Notes under the pieces: model-generated
What the model was told of the DNA's origin: nothing
The model's input: the letters and a program-made list of their open reading frames with translations, nothing else
The model's database searches: none
Shown here: piece by piece, positions 8,555 through 17,582 of the stretch
How positions within the stretch are numbered: the first letter of the stretch is position 1
How the letters are laid out: every line of letters begins with the position of its first letter
Made by a program: the position numbers and the translations under genes
Source of the DNA: an uncultured Clostridia bacterium
Lineage (GTDB): Bacteria; Bacillota; Clostridia; TANB77; CAG-508
NCBI GenBank assembly: GCA_934154445.1
Contig: CAKPGC010000008.1
Span: forward strand, 1-64,000
Length of the DNA: 64,000 nucleotides
Reading direction: 5' to 3'

Positions 8555-8842
8555 ATATAAAGCCAAGACCGTCGGTCGTTCGCCTCGTTTCATAGGTAGC
8601 CTAGTAAGTAATATTTGTTACTCAACATAAGTATCTCTGTTCATATTTACCCAAACTTTCTGCAGTTATAAATCCACTATTTAAATATGCCCCGAATACT
8701 CTTTTATTATTGTGAGTCTGTGTTCTAAAATCTCACTCTCGCACTTTGTATAGTTAGGCTGACTATACTAATACGAATGAACTTTATAGCATCGGCTCAT
8801 CACACCAAGAACTTTTTTAGAGGTTCTGCATATCTCTTTTTA
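8555..8842. other. Non-coding stretch with gene debris
   Basis: No intact gene. The stretch holds short inverted repeats (GTATAGT ... ACTATAC; AGAAC ... GTTCT). One minus-strand frame reads TQTHNNKRVFGAYLNSGFIT and onward to a stop, which looks like a once-coding fragment. Base composition is less AT-rich than the surroundings (GACCGTCGGTCGTTCGCC). I see no start, promoter or complete domain. Confidence 0.35.
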
Positions 8843-8847
8843 ACAAT

Positions 8848-8886
8848 AAAAAAAGACTACTTATAGTTTTTCTTCTATAAGTAGTC
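8848..8886 (-). terminator. Rho-independent terminator (minus strand)
   Basis: A 12-bp stem GACTACTTATAG / CTATAAGTAGTC is followed on the minus strand by seven T. It would terminate transcripts from the SpoIIID-like relic upstream. Confidence 0.7.
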
Positions 8887-8962
8887 AAATATTGCTATAA
8901 TCCTTATTTTATTAAGTCTCACAATCGATTTTATGGCTTTTTTATATTGATATCGAGTAATT

Positions 8963-9202
8963 TTATTGTATTATCATTCCTAATTTAACAACAGGATTCT
9001 TCTCTGCTAAGAAAACCTTTTTAATTTCAATACTTTCAGGAATAACATATCTATTTTTCAAACCGTTCTAGAGTGTTACATCCTTGTGTACTGTACTTTT
9101 GCTTATGCCAAATTTTTTAGCTGCTCCTCTTACTGTATCTTTTGAATCTATTATATAATGTGCAAGCTCTATCGCACGTTCATCTATTGATATACCTTTC
9201 AT
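8963..9202 (-). pseudogene. SpoIIID-like regulator relic with in-frame stop
   Basis: The ATG at 9200-9202 opens a frame matching the SpoIIID family (ERAIELAHYIIDSKDTVRGA, then KKFGISKSTVHKDVT), a small helix-turn-helix protein controlling mother-cell sporulation genes. An amber TAG follows at codon 45 (9068-9070). The same frame then continues with family-like residues (LKN ... ESIEIKKVFLAEKNPVVK) to a TAA at 8963. With the stop read through it would be 79 aa, close to the usual size. The basic C-terminal IRGG-type tail is degenerate, supporting decay. The break is not at a CGG codon. Confidence 0.65.
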
Positions 9203-9211
9203 ATAGTAAAA

Positions 9212-9254
9212 CCCCCATACGAATACTTTTGTTTAATTGTATTCATATAGGGGT
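9212..9254. repeat. 15-bp imperfect inverted repeat upstream of the SpoIIID-like relic
   Basis: CCCCCATACGAATAC (9212-9226) faces GTATTCATATAGGGG (9239-9254) across a 12-base AT-rich centre. Immediately upstream of a regulator start it could be an operator; it could also be the end of a lost insertion element. Confidence 0.4.
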
Positions 9255-9359
9255 TGTATTAGAACATTTGCTATAATAAATCTCCTAATATAATCTTCTA
9301 TTTATTATACTTTCCAATTATGCTCTTTACGTAACTAATAAAATCATTTTCATCTTATA

Positions 9360-9618
9360 TTATCCAAATAATGTTCTTAAATTTGGAGCTAGCTCTTTAT
9401 ATTTACGACCTTCCATGTCTTTTAGTTTTTGCAGACCCCATTCTTTTAAACCAAATTCGTTGTTATAAAATTTCAATAATGTTTCATAACGTTGTCTTCC
9501 ATCTATTATATTTATATTTTTTCTCATCAGGAATTACCATATTCTTTACAGTTGATTCTATTAATTCTACTTTAATTGTTTTGTATATTTTCTCTAATCT
9601 TGTTGCTCTATCCTTCAT
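9360..9618 (-). pseudogene. Relic of a DUF262 (GmrSD/ParB-like) protein
   Basis: Two overlapping minus-strand frames together spell the DUF262 signature: ELIESTVKNMVIP, then after a frame change IDGRQRYETLLKFYNNEFGL, then LAPNLRTLFG and a TAA. In this family (DGQQR motif, nucleotide-dependent; GmrSD type IV restriction enzymes and relatives) the intact domain is over 200 residues. Here about 85 remain and the N-terminal part is lost. It marks a former defence or nuclease gene. The frame break is not at CGG. Confidence 0.6.
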
Positions 9619-9709
9619 TTTACTCTCCTTATTTCGTAAATTTTTCTGATTATAGCATATTCTAAGGATTTTCGTCAAATTTCTCCTTTTTTCTACACTA
9701 TTATATCTC

Positions 9710-9738
9710 TTTACTTTGTTTAAAAATGATTATATAAT
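9710..9738 (+). promoter_or_regulatory. Promoter of the FAD oxidoreductase gene
   Basis: TTTACT (9710-9715), a 17-bp spacer and TATAAT (9733-9738). An AGGAG site follows, 8 bp before the ATG at 9764. Confidence 0.5.
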
Positions 9739-9763
9739 ATAAAAAAATATTTTAGGAGTTTAT

Positions 9764-11359
9764 ATGATAAGAATTAATAATATCAAAGTTGAAAAAAATA
9801 TTTCTGATGAAGAAGTATTTAATATCATTATAAAAAAATATAAAATGTCAAAAGACGAAGTTAACAAATGGTATATTTCTAAGAAATCTATAGATGCTAG
9901 AAGAAAAGATAATATTCATTTTTCTTATTCAATTGATATTGATATTGATATTAAAAGTGAAGATAAATTTTTAAAGGATAAAAATATATCCAAGATCAAA
10001 GAAGTCGTATTTCCAAAAATAGAATTGAATATGAACAAATCAATTAAACCTATAATTGTTGGTGCAGGTCCTGCCGGTCTTTTTTCTGCCTTAACATTTA
10101 TTCAAAATGGGTATAAACCTATAATTATAGAACAAGGAGAAACTGTAGAAAAAAGAAAAAAATCTGTTGATAATTTTGTAAATAATGGTATTTTAGATAC
10201 TCATTCTAATGTTCAATTTGGTGAAGGTGGTGCCGGTACTTTTTCAGATGGAAAATTAACCTCTGGAATTAGTTCTCCTTATTGTAAAAAAGTTTTAAAA
10301 GAATTTGTGAATTTTGGTGCACCTGAACAAATTTTATACTTGACTAAGCCTCATATTGGAACTGATAACTTGATAAATATTATTAAAAATATGCGAGAAT
10401 ATATCATCTCCAATGGTGGACAATTTTTATTTAATACTAAGTTTATAGATTTGGAAATTGTAAATAATAATATTTCTAAGATTTTTGTATTGAATCTAAA
10501 CAACAATCATGTTGAAACAATAGATACTAATATACTCATTCTTGCAATTGGTCATAGTTCAAGAGATACTTTTAGAAAAATTTATGAAAAAGGCTTACTA
10601 CTTGAACCTAAAAATTTTTCTGTTGGTGTAAGGATTGAGCACTTACAAAGTGAAATAGATAAAGCTCAATATGGTACAAACACCAAGCTTAAACTTCCTC
10701 CTGCTGATTACAAATTGGCATATCATAGTATATCTGGTCGTTCTTGCTATACTTTTTGCATGTGTCCAGGTGGAGTTGTTATGCCATCTTCTAGTGAGAA
10801 AAATACAATTGTTACAAATGGTATGAGTTATTTTGCCAGAAATGGAGAAAATGCAAATTCAGCTGTTTTGGTAAATGTTATGCCTTCAGATTTTGATAGT
10901 GATAACCCTTTGGCGGGAATTGATTTTCAAAAAAAATTAGAAGAAAAAGCATTTATCTTAGGTGGTTCAAATTATTTTGCTCCTGTTCAAAGATTTGAAG
11001 ATTTTGATAATAATATAGATTCAAAATTTATAGGTAGTGTTAAACCATCTTACAAACCTGGTTATACGTTATCTAATCTTAATAAGATTATGCCAAAATT
11101 CGTATCTGACACACTAAAGGAAGGAATAAAATATTTTAACACTAAACTCTGTGGTTTTTCTAATCCTGACAGTATTTTGACTGGTATGGAGACGCGTAGT
11201 TCTTCTCCTGTTAAAATTTTAAGAGATGAAAATTTAACTTCTAATGTTAATGGTATCTATCCTTGTGGTGAAGGTGCTGGTTACGCTGGTGGCATTATGT
11301 CTGCAGCTGTTGATGGAATTAAGTGTGCAATTGCTGCAATTGAAAAAAAGAGAGATTAA
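9764..11359 (+). CDS. FAD-dependent oxidoreductase, COG2509 type (531 aa)
   Basis: The Rossmann FAD-binding motif GAGPAGLFSALTF is at about residues 101-113. It is preceded by the extra N-terminal domain of about 95 residues typical of COG2509 'NAD(FAD)-utilizing dehydrogenases', with KSIDARRKDN at about residues 46-55. A second FAD-contact region, CGEGAGYAGGIMSAAVDG, is near the C-terminus. Full length for the family, cytoplasmic, monocistronic with its own promoter and terminator. The physiological substrate of the family is unknown. Confidence 0.85.
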   Translation: MIRINNIKVEKNISDEEVFNIIIKKYKMSKDEVNKWYISKKSIDARRKDNIHFSYSIDIDIDIKSEDKFLKDKNISKIKEVVFPKIELNMNKSIKPIIVGAGPAGLFSALTFIQNGYKPIIIEQGETVEKRKKSVDNFVNNGILDTHSNVQFGEGGAGTFSDGKLTSGISSPYCKKVLKEFVNFGAPEQILYLTKPHIGTDNLINIIKNMREYIISNGGQFLFNTKFIDLEIVNNNISKIFVLNLNNNHVETIDTNILILAIGHSSRDTFRKIYEKGLLLEPKNFSVGVRIEHLQSEIDKAQYGTNTKLKLPPADYKLAYHSISGRSCYTFCMCPGGVVMPSSSEKNTIVTNGMSYFARNGENANSAVLVNVMPSDFDSDNPLAGIDFQKKLEEKAFILGGSNYFAPVQRFEDFDNNIDSKFIGSVKPSYKPGYTLSNLNKIMPKFVSDTLKEGIKYFNTKLCGFSNPDSILTGMETRSSSPVKILRDENLTSNVNGIYPCGEGAGYAGGIMSAAVDGIKCAIAAIEKKRD

Positions 11360-11376
11360 ATTTTTTCTTTAATCTC
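11352..11376. terminator. Terminator between convergent genes
   Basis: GAGATTAAA / TTTAATCTC stem with a T-run on the plus side. It overlaps the stop codons of the FAD oxidoreductase gene and of the cysteine desulfurase gene. Confidence 0.6.
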
Positions 11377-12512
11377 ACTTTTTTTCTTCTTTTATTTGTT
11401 TTAAAACATCTACCAAATAATCAACATCCTCTTTTGTATTAAAATCACCGAAAGTAAACCTAACTGCCCCTTTTGCTAATTCATCTCGAACTCCAATTGC
11501 AGTTAAAACATGTGATGGGTTATTATCCCCCGAAGAACAAGCAGAGCCTCCTGATGCACAAATTCCATATTCATCCAATCTAAACAACAATTCACTGGAA
11601 TCAGTATTTTCAAAGCTTATATTAATGTTTCCAGGTAACCTTTTCTCCATTGTACCATTTATATGAATATTAGGTATTTCTTTTTTTATTTTCTCTAAGA
11701 AATCGTCTCTTAAATTTCTAAGTTTTTCTTGATATTCTCCTAAATTTTTTTCTGCAATCTGTGCAGCTTTTCCTAATGCTACTATTTCAGGTACGTTCTC
11801 GGTTCCACCTCTTTTATTCTTTTCCTGATGTCCTCCATCTATAAATCTTTCAAATTCTATTCCCTTTTTTATATATAAAGCTCCTACTCCCTTTGGTGCA
11901 TATATTTTATGTCCTGACAAGGATAATAAATCTATATTCATTTTTTGTACATCAATAGGAATATTTCCGAGCAGCTTGAACTGCATCTGTATGAAATAAT
12001 ATATTATTATCTTTTGCTATTTTTGCAATCTCTTCTATTGGTTCAATTGTTCCAATCTCATTATTTGCAAACATAATGCTTATTAGTATTGTATCTTTTC
12101 TAATTTCATTTTTTAGTTTTTCTAAATTTACATATCCGTTTTCATCTACGTCCACATAAGTTACATCAAAACCATGTCTTTCTAAATGTTGACAGCTGTG
12201 AAGTATGGCTGGATGTTCTATTTTTGATGTTATAATATGTTTTCCTTTGTCTTTGTATGCATAAGCTATGCCTTTTAATGCTGTGTTATCACTTTCTGAA
12301 CCGCAACTAGTAAAATATATTTCTTCTGGTTTACAGTTAATTAGTGATGCTACTCTTTTTCTTGCTTCCTCAATTGCTCTTTTTGCACTTCTACCAATTC
12401 CATAAATTGATGATGGATTTCCATATTCTAAGCTTAAGTATGGAATCATTTCTTTAAAAACTTCCTCTTTAACTCTGGTTGTTGCACTATTATCAAAATA
12501 TCTGATTTCCAT
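11375..12512 (-). CDS. nifS: Cysteine desulfurase (NifS/IscS type), +1 frameshift at an in-frame CGG
   Basis: PLP enzyme that takes sulfur from cysteine for Fe-S clusters and thiolation. Codons 1-181 give the N-terminal half (FDNSATTR, NPSSIYG, CGSESDNTALKG, FHTDAVQA). At codon 182 the frame meets CGG (11967-11969) and would stop five codons later. Skipping the C gives GGA and continues GNIPIDV ... SLSGHKIYAPKG (PLP lysine) and GGSACSSG (catalytic Cys) to the normal end. No residue is lost or gained relative to the family. A pseudogene would not be expected to be otherwise intact, so +1 recoding is the better reading. No scaffold gene (iscU/nifU) is adjacent. Confidence 0.85.
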
Positions 12513-12581
12513 AAATATCCTCTTTTCTATTTTGTCTTAATGACTAAATACTCTTTTTTATATTATATTCATAAGATATTG

Positions 12582-13439
12582 TTAATTGTTAATCATATTA
12601 AGAATTTTATCCATATTATTAATTGTCTGTCTATATCCATATTTATAGCAATCATCTAATTTTTCTACTTCCAGTAAACCTGTTTTATCAGTTTGTATAG
12701 TTAGCACCATATCGCTGTTTTTTACATTATCTTCTGATACTTTATTTCCCATTATGTCTATGGATCTCATTACTATATCCATTATATTACTACTTTCATT
12801 AATTTCATCTGCCATAAAGTTAACTGTTAATACTTTATCCACTCCCTGTTTTTTTACTTCTGTTGTTGGAAAATTATCTAATATACCTCCATCTAAAAAT
12901 TTATGATTTTCATATTCACATGGAGAGAAAGCTACTGGGAAACTACTACTTGCTCTTATTGCTTTTCCCACTGATATATTTTTTATATATTTGTTTTTAT
13001 TTTTAGTTTTTTCTGGAATATGATTTGTAAATATATATTCTTTCGAATCTTGAACATCAACAGCTGGAATAACTATCGGCATTTTTATATCTGACACTTT
13101 CTTTATTCCTTTTCTTTTTGCTACTCCATTAAATGCTTCTTCAATCTCTTCTCCGGAATAAAAGCCAGAAAAATTATTTTTTTTATTTGTCATAAAACTT
13201 TTTAAACTTGTTATTGTAGACATTGAATTTTGATTTAACAGCTCTTTTGCATACCTTTTAAACAGTATGTATATATAGTATGGTGAATACCCCATTGCAT
13301 ATAATGTAGATATTATGCTTCCTGAGCTTGTTCCTCCAATCACATCTATTTTTATATTATTTTCATCTAATGCTTTTAAAACTCCGGCATGTGCTATTCC
13401 TCTTATTCCTCCTCCAGATAAAGCTAAACCTAACTTCAT
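12582..13439 (-). CDS. Patatin-like phospholipase
   Basis: Predicted Ser-Asp dyad lipid acyl hydrolase. It shows the oxyanion GGGIRG just after the start, the nucleophile elbow GGTSSGS at about residue 36, and the DGG motif with the catalytic Asp (LDGGILDNFP, about residue 185). About 285 aa, no signal peptide, probably at the inner face of the membrane. The start is taken at MKLGLALSGGG because GGAGGCG lies 6 bp upstream; an ATG six codons earlier has no such site. It is about 70 bp upstream of the desulfurase gene on the same strand. Confidence 0.85.
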   Translation of the reverse strand: MKLGLALSGGGIRGIAHAGVLKALDENNIKIDVIGGTSSGSIISTLYAMGYSPYYIYILFKRYAKELLNQNSMSTITSLKSFMTNKKNNFSGFYSGEEIEEAFNGVAKRKGIKKVSDIKMPIVIPAVDVQDSKEYIFTNHIPEKTKNKNKYIKNISVGKAIRASSSFPVAFSPCEYENHKFLDGGILDNFPTTEVKKQGVDKVLTVNFMADEINESSNIMDIVMRSIDIMGNKVSEDNVKNSDMVLTIQTDKTGLLEVEKLDDCYKYGYRQTINNMDKILNMINN

Positions 13440-13514
13440 TTTTTCGCCTCCATACAATAACTATTAATTTAATTATTTACTATTTTTTATGTATTTAAAC
13501 CCTTTTTTGTTACT

Positions 13515-13549
13515 AAAAAAGATCAAAAGAGTTTGTATCTCTTTTGATC
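13515..13549 (-). terminator. Terminator of the WG-repeat gene
   Basis: An 11-bp perfect stem (GATCAAAAGAG / CTCTTTTGATC) followed on the minus strand by six T. Confidence 0.8.
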
Positions 13550-13555
13550 CTTTTA

Positions 13556-15280
13556 TTATTTAGTATAATATATTTCTCCATTTCCATAAATTACTTGGTA
13601 ATATTGTCCTATAAATACTGGTTCATTATCATTTAATTTATATATTGGTTCTACTATTATTTTTCCATCGCTATCTATTACTCCCCATTTTCCATTTTGT
13701 TTAATTCCTGCAAAACCATATTTATTTATTTCTGTAACCTTTTCATATTTATAATCAACTATAATTTTACCTGAAATGTCAACAAATCCCCATTTATCTC
13801 CTTGTTTCTTTGCAAATATTTTATTATTTGTAAAAATGTTTACATTTGTTGTTTCTTTTTCTTCACTTGATATATATTTTACTTCATCATCATTATAAAT
13901 TTTTAAATATGTATTATTGTTCTGTATAGTAGCATTTTTTAATTCACATATTTTTTTCATTTCTTTAGAATATATTTCTGTCATTTTTGTACTATTATTT
14001 ACTGCTTGTATCATGCTTGTATTTTCTATTTGTTGTATTGAATTATAATTAAATTCTATTTTATTGTTCTCAGAATCATCTATAATTCCCAATTTTCCAC
14101 TTGTATTACATGCTATAAAATAGTTATCATATAAGTATTGAATATATGTGTATTCATTTTCTGTTATTTTTTCTTTATCTTTATAAATACTATATCTTGT
14201 TTTTTCATAAGTTGTATCAATATATATTTTATAATTTGTGTTGTCAACATTTAATATTGCTATATTTTCACTCATATTTGTTTCTTTTCCATTAGAATCA
14301 AATACTTTAATTGTTTCATCATTTGTCTTTGCATATATATAATCTCCAGTTATATCAATTTGTTTATATTCAAATTGCACAACTGTTTTTCCATCAAGTG
14401 ATAACACTCCATATTTTTTCCCTTTTAATGCAGTTATAGTATTGTTACTTTCATTATAAATTAATGATTGATACTCATTGTCTATGATTTTTTTGTCATT
14501 TTTAAATAAACCATATTTTCCATTTTCTGCACAAATAATATAAACTTCGTTGTTATCTGCTACAGTAATTCTATATAGGTCATTATAATTAGTCTTTATT
14601 ATTTCTTTTCCTTCTATATTAACATATCCGTATCTGTATCCTTCTTCTGTTGTTTTGCTTACTATATATCCTGCCTTTTTGTAACTATTTCCTTCCTCAT
14701 AAAATTTATCTACTTCAATTTTGTCATATTCTGCTTTTACTAACTTGGTTCCTTTTATGTTTATTACTCCATACTTCCCATCTTTTTTTACTAACAGTTC
14801 TCCCTCTTTAAATTGAAGTGTATCTATTTCTTCATATATGGCTTTTGTTATTTTCTTTCCATTTAAATCTATAATCCCATATTTTCCATTTTGACTGTAT
14901 TTTAAAACACTCTTTTCATACATTAAATCACTTAATATATTTTTTAATCTTAGTGGCTCTATATTTTCATACTCTGTAAAGATTTCTTCTCCTTTTTCAT
15001 TTATTGCTTTTGTTGTTTCGCCTTCATAGCATATAAATACTGCTTTTTCTGGATTAGGTATTTTTACATTTTCATATTTGGGTTCTATTACTTTGTTTCC
15101 TTGTGCATCTATTACTCCGTATTTGTTATTTTCTTTTACCACAAAATATTTATATTCAGATATTGTTTCAATTTCATATTTTCTATTTTCTTTCTGTATT
15201 TTTTGTGCTATAAAATATCCTGCTATGACTATTATTATAGTTAATACAATTCCTAAAATGATTATATTTCTCTTTTTCAT
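13556..15280 (-). CDS. Membrane-anchored WG-repeat protein (574 aa)
   Basis: One N-terminal membrane segment (residues 5-27) with a long extracytoplasmic part made of WG/KWG repeats: KYGVIDAQGNKVIEPKYE, KYGIIDLNGKKI, KYGVINIKGTKL, then degenerate copies, and a final KWGFVDISGKI, KWGVIDSDGKI pair. Each repeat is about 40-50 residues. These repeats form beta-propeller-like surfaces, usually for binding; a substrate cannot be named. Monocistronic; the next gene upstream on this strand ends at 15403 and has its own terminator. Confidence 0.85.
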   Translation of the reverse strand: MKKRNIIILGIVLTIIIVIAGYFIAQKIQKENRKYEIETISEYKYFVVKENNKYGVIDAQGNKVIEPKYENVKIPNPEKAVFICYEGETTKAINEKGEEIFTEYENIEPLRLKNILSDLMYEKSVLKYSQNGKYGIIDLNGKKITKAIYEEIDTLQFKEGELLVKKDGKYGVINIKGTKLVKAEYDKIEVDKFYEEGNSYKKAGYIVSKTTEEGYRYGYVNIEGKEIIKTNYNDLYRITVADNNEVYIICAENGKYGLFKNDKKIIDNEYQSLIYNESNNTITALKGKKYGVLSLDGKTVVQFEYKQIDITGDYIYAKTNDETIKVFDSNGKETNMSENIAILNVDNTNYKIYIDTTYEKTRYSIYKDKEKITENEYTYIQYLYDNYFIACNTSGKLGIIDDSENNKIEFNYNSIQQIENTSMIQAVNNSTKMTEIYSKEMKKICELKNATIQNNNTYLKIYNDDEVKYISSEEKETTNVNIFTNNKIFAKKQGDKWGFVDISGKIIVDYKYEKVTEINKYGFAGIKQNGKWGVIDSDGKIIVEPIYKLNDNEPVFIGQYYQVIYGNGEIYYTK

Positions 15281-15350
15281 ATTTTTCTCCTTTGATTTAA
15301 TGTTTTTTATATCTTATCACAAAATATATAATTTATGCAACTATAATTTA

Positions 15351-15390
15351 AAAGACATACAACATATTTAATTATATATTGTATGTCTTT
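15351..15390 (-). terminator. Terminator after the LPVTG gene
   Basis: A 12-bp stem AAAGACATACAA / TTGTATGTCTTT with a 16-base loop, followed on the minus strand by TTTTAAATT. Confidence 0.65.
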
Positions 15391-15402
15391 AATGTTTATT
15401 TT

Positions 15403-16722
15403 TTACATTCCTGTAACAGGAAGTTTTTTTACAACTATTTCTTTATTTTCTGTTTGCTGAATTTTTTCTTCTAATTCTATTTGTTCAATAGTTGTCTCAT
15501 TTTCTTTTTCTTCTATATCATTTTTAGGGGTAATTTTGAATAAATTATTAACTGTTAAAGTTAATATTTGATTAAATGAAATATTGAATTCTATTAATTG
15601 TTCATTTAATATATAACCATCTTTGGCTGATGTTTCTTGTATGTAATATTTTCCTGGTAAAAAGTTTTCTATCTCTATTTCACCATCTAGATTTGTTTTT
15701 ACATTAGAATATATTAAATTTTTATTGCTATCATAAATATTAAATTCTACATTTGCCAATCTTTCTTTTGTTTCTTGGTCCTGTTTTATTATTTTTACTT
15801 TTGTTTCATTTTTATAATATGTATCTTTTGTATTTCCTGATGCATCTTCATATATAGCAGCTGTTAATGCATAGTCTTGATATGAACTATTTGGTGCCTT
15901 GCCATACAATACTGGTTTATTATTAATTTTTGTTTTTATATTAATATTAAAATCGCCTTCATTTTTAAGATTTTTTATTGGAATTAAAATCTTGAATTTT
16001 TCATTTGAAGCAAACTCTGTTTTAACATTATTATTTATATCTGTGATTTTTATTCCTTCTGGTAATTCTGTCGTTATTTTTTGTAGTTCAACTTTGTAAT
16101 TCGAAATAGTTGTTCCTGCTTGAACTTTATAGGTTTTAGATACATAATTTGGTTCTATATTGTCAATTCCAAACAAATCTTTATCTTTTACTATTTTTAC
16201 TGTATTTGATATTTGTGTTTCTGTACAATAATCCGCATTGTTTAAAATTTGATGTAGTGCATTTAATGTACGATTTCCAGCTTCTCCTATTCCTGTGTAA
16301 TCATTTGGATTATTACCATGTATATAGCAATATATTGCTTGTTTTGTTGCTGTGAATGCTTCTTCTTTACTATTACATCCTAATTCTTCAATTGTTTTAT
16401 ATGGATATCCATTTATTATTATTCTCCATAATTTTACATCAGATATTGCATCTTGTATTGATACTGAGTAAGAAATCTGATCATTCACTCCTTGCTTTGT
16501 TTTATCTAAACAGTATGCAGGATATTCAACACCATCTTTAATATATTTTGCATAGTATACTATACGGGTTACACCTTGGTATTTTAATAAGCTCCCACAG
16601 TTTCCGCCCGAAATAATATCAGTCGAATCGATGTTTACTGCTTTTACCGAATTAAGTATTGCAAGTATTCCTAAAATTAATATACTTATTGTTACAAGAA
16701 TAATTTTTTGAATCTTTAAAAT
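15403..16722 (-). CDS. Surface protein with thioester-like and Cna-B domains, ending in LPVTG
   Basis: Reads as signal peptide (IILVTISILILGILAILNSVKAV), an N-terminal domain of the TQXA/thioester type (GGNCGSLLKYQG, YPAYCLDK, ATKQAIYCYIHG), a middle beta domain, a SpaA/Cna-B domain (NVEFNIYDSNKNL ... PGKYYIQETSAKDGY), an acidic Glu/Gln-rich stretch and LPVTGM-stop. Two oddities. No ATG, GTG or TTG precedes the signal peptide; an ATT codon at 16720-16722 sits 10 nt after AGGAGG, so an AUU start is proposed (a GTG at 16488 would delete the signal peptide). The usual hydrophobic tail after LPxTG is missing. It lies 3 bp downstream of a sortase gene. Confidence 0.7.
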   Translation of the reverse strand: MLKIQKIILVTISILILGILAILNSVKAVNIDSTDIISGGNCGSLLKYQGVTRIVYYAKYIKDGVEYPAYCLDKTKQGVNDQISYSVSIQDAISDVKLWRIIINGYPYKTIEELGCNSKEEAFTATKQAIYCYIHGNNPNDYTGIGEAGNRTLNALHQILNNADYCTETQISNTVKIVKDKDLFGIDNIEPNYVSKTYKVQAGTTISNYKVELQKITTELPEGIKITDINNNVKTEFASNEKFKILIPIKNLKNEGDFNINIKTKINNKPVLYGKAPNSSYQDYALTAAIYEDASGNTKDTYYKNETKVKIIKQDQETKERLANVEFNIYDSNKNLIYSNVKTNLDGEIEIENFLPGKYYIQETSAKDGYILNEQLIEFNISFNQILTLTVNNLFKITPKNDIEEKENETTIEQIELEEKIQQTENKEIVVKKLPVTGM

Positions 16723-16725
16723 TTC

Positions 16726-17376
16726 TTATCTACCTCCTTGTTTTTCTATTCCTTGTATACATCTTCTGTATTCAGGTTCATTTTCTACACATGTTATTAA
16801 TGTTATTCTATTTTCTTCTGTTTCTTCTAAACTCTCCCAATCGGTATCTTTTATTATTTTATTATTGATAACCTTATATTTTCTTTCGAATTCATTATAT
16901 TTATAAATTATTTCATCTCCTTCTTTAAGTTCTTTTATTCTGGCAAAATAATTTACTGCATATCCTCTATTGTGTGCCGCAAGCCCTATATTACCACTTT
17001 CTTTGGATGTTTCTTCAAAATGTCCTACATATTTATTCATTACTTCTTTTCCTGTGCCTTCAGATATACTAGCTTCTAATGATATTTTGGGAATGATTAT
17101 TTTCCAATTACTTTCTTCTTTCGTAACTTTTAAATCTTCTTTATTTTGTATAATGGGGTAATTATTTTGAATTTTTAAATCATCATCTGTATCTTGATTA
17201 ATATTGTCAGAATTTAACTCTACTAATACCAAACTACTTTTAAATATATTAGAAATAAGGTGTATATTGAAATCAGTTTTATTGGAAACTAAACTTGATT
17301 TTGAAAAAAAAATATATATTGGTATTGTTACGATTAAACTTATAATATTAACGTATCTTTTTGTATAGCTAATCAT
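16726..17376 (-). CDS. Sortase (216 aa)
   Basis: Membrane transpeptidase that cleaves LPxTG-type signals and links proteins to the wall or to each other. An N-terminal membrane anchor (residues 9-25) is followed by the sortase barrel from about residue 90: IPKISLEASI, the catalytic His in GLAAHNRG, the catalytic Cys in TLITCV and the Arg in YRRC. The stop codon overlaps the ribosome binding site of the LPVTG gene, so enzyme and probable substrate are one operon. Sequence is closest in style to class B/D Clostridial sortases; class not settled. Confidence 0.85.
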   Translation of the reverse strand: MISYTKRYVNIISLIVTIPIYIFFSKSSLVSNKTDFNIHLISNIFKSSLVLVELNSDNINQDTDDDLKIQNNYPIIQNKEDLKVTKEESNWKIIIPKISLEASISEGTGKEVMNKYVGHFEETSKESGNIGLAAHNRGYAVNYFARIKELKEGDEIIYKYNEFERKYKVINNKIIKDTDWESLEETEENRITLITCVENEPEYRRCIQGIEKQGGR

Positions 17377-17544
17377 TCATATAATTCACCAGCCTTTACT
17401 ATTTTTTTAATTTTGGATTAATTTTTTCGAAAAAATTTTTTTAGATAAAAACACTTTTGTGTATTTAGATTTAAACTGCATTTATAATACTATATTTTTT
17501 TATGTTTGTAAAGAACTTTTCATCGCAATATTCGACAAAAGATG

Positions 17545-17582
17545 AAAAAAAGAGACAAATTAGGTTTATCCTATTTGTCTCA
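17545..17582 (-). terminator. Terminator of the two-component operon
   Basis: GAGACAAATTAGG / CCTATTTGTCTC stem overlapping the last codons of the kinase, followed on the minus strand by a run of T (RC of AAAAAA at about 17545-17551). Confidence 0.7.

Noticed and set aside
13439..13457. Earlier ATG of the patatin gene
   Set aside because: The GGAGG lies inside that extension and is correctly spaced for the later ATG.
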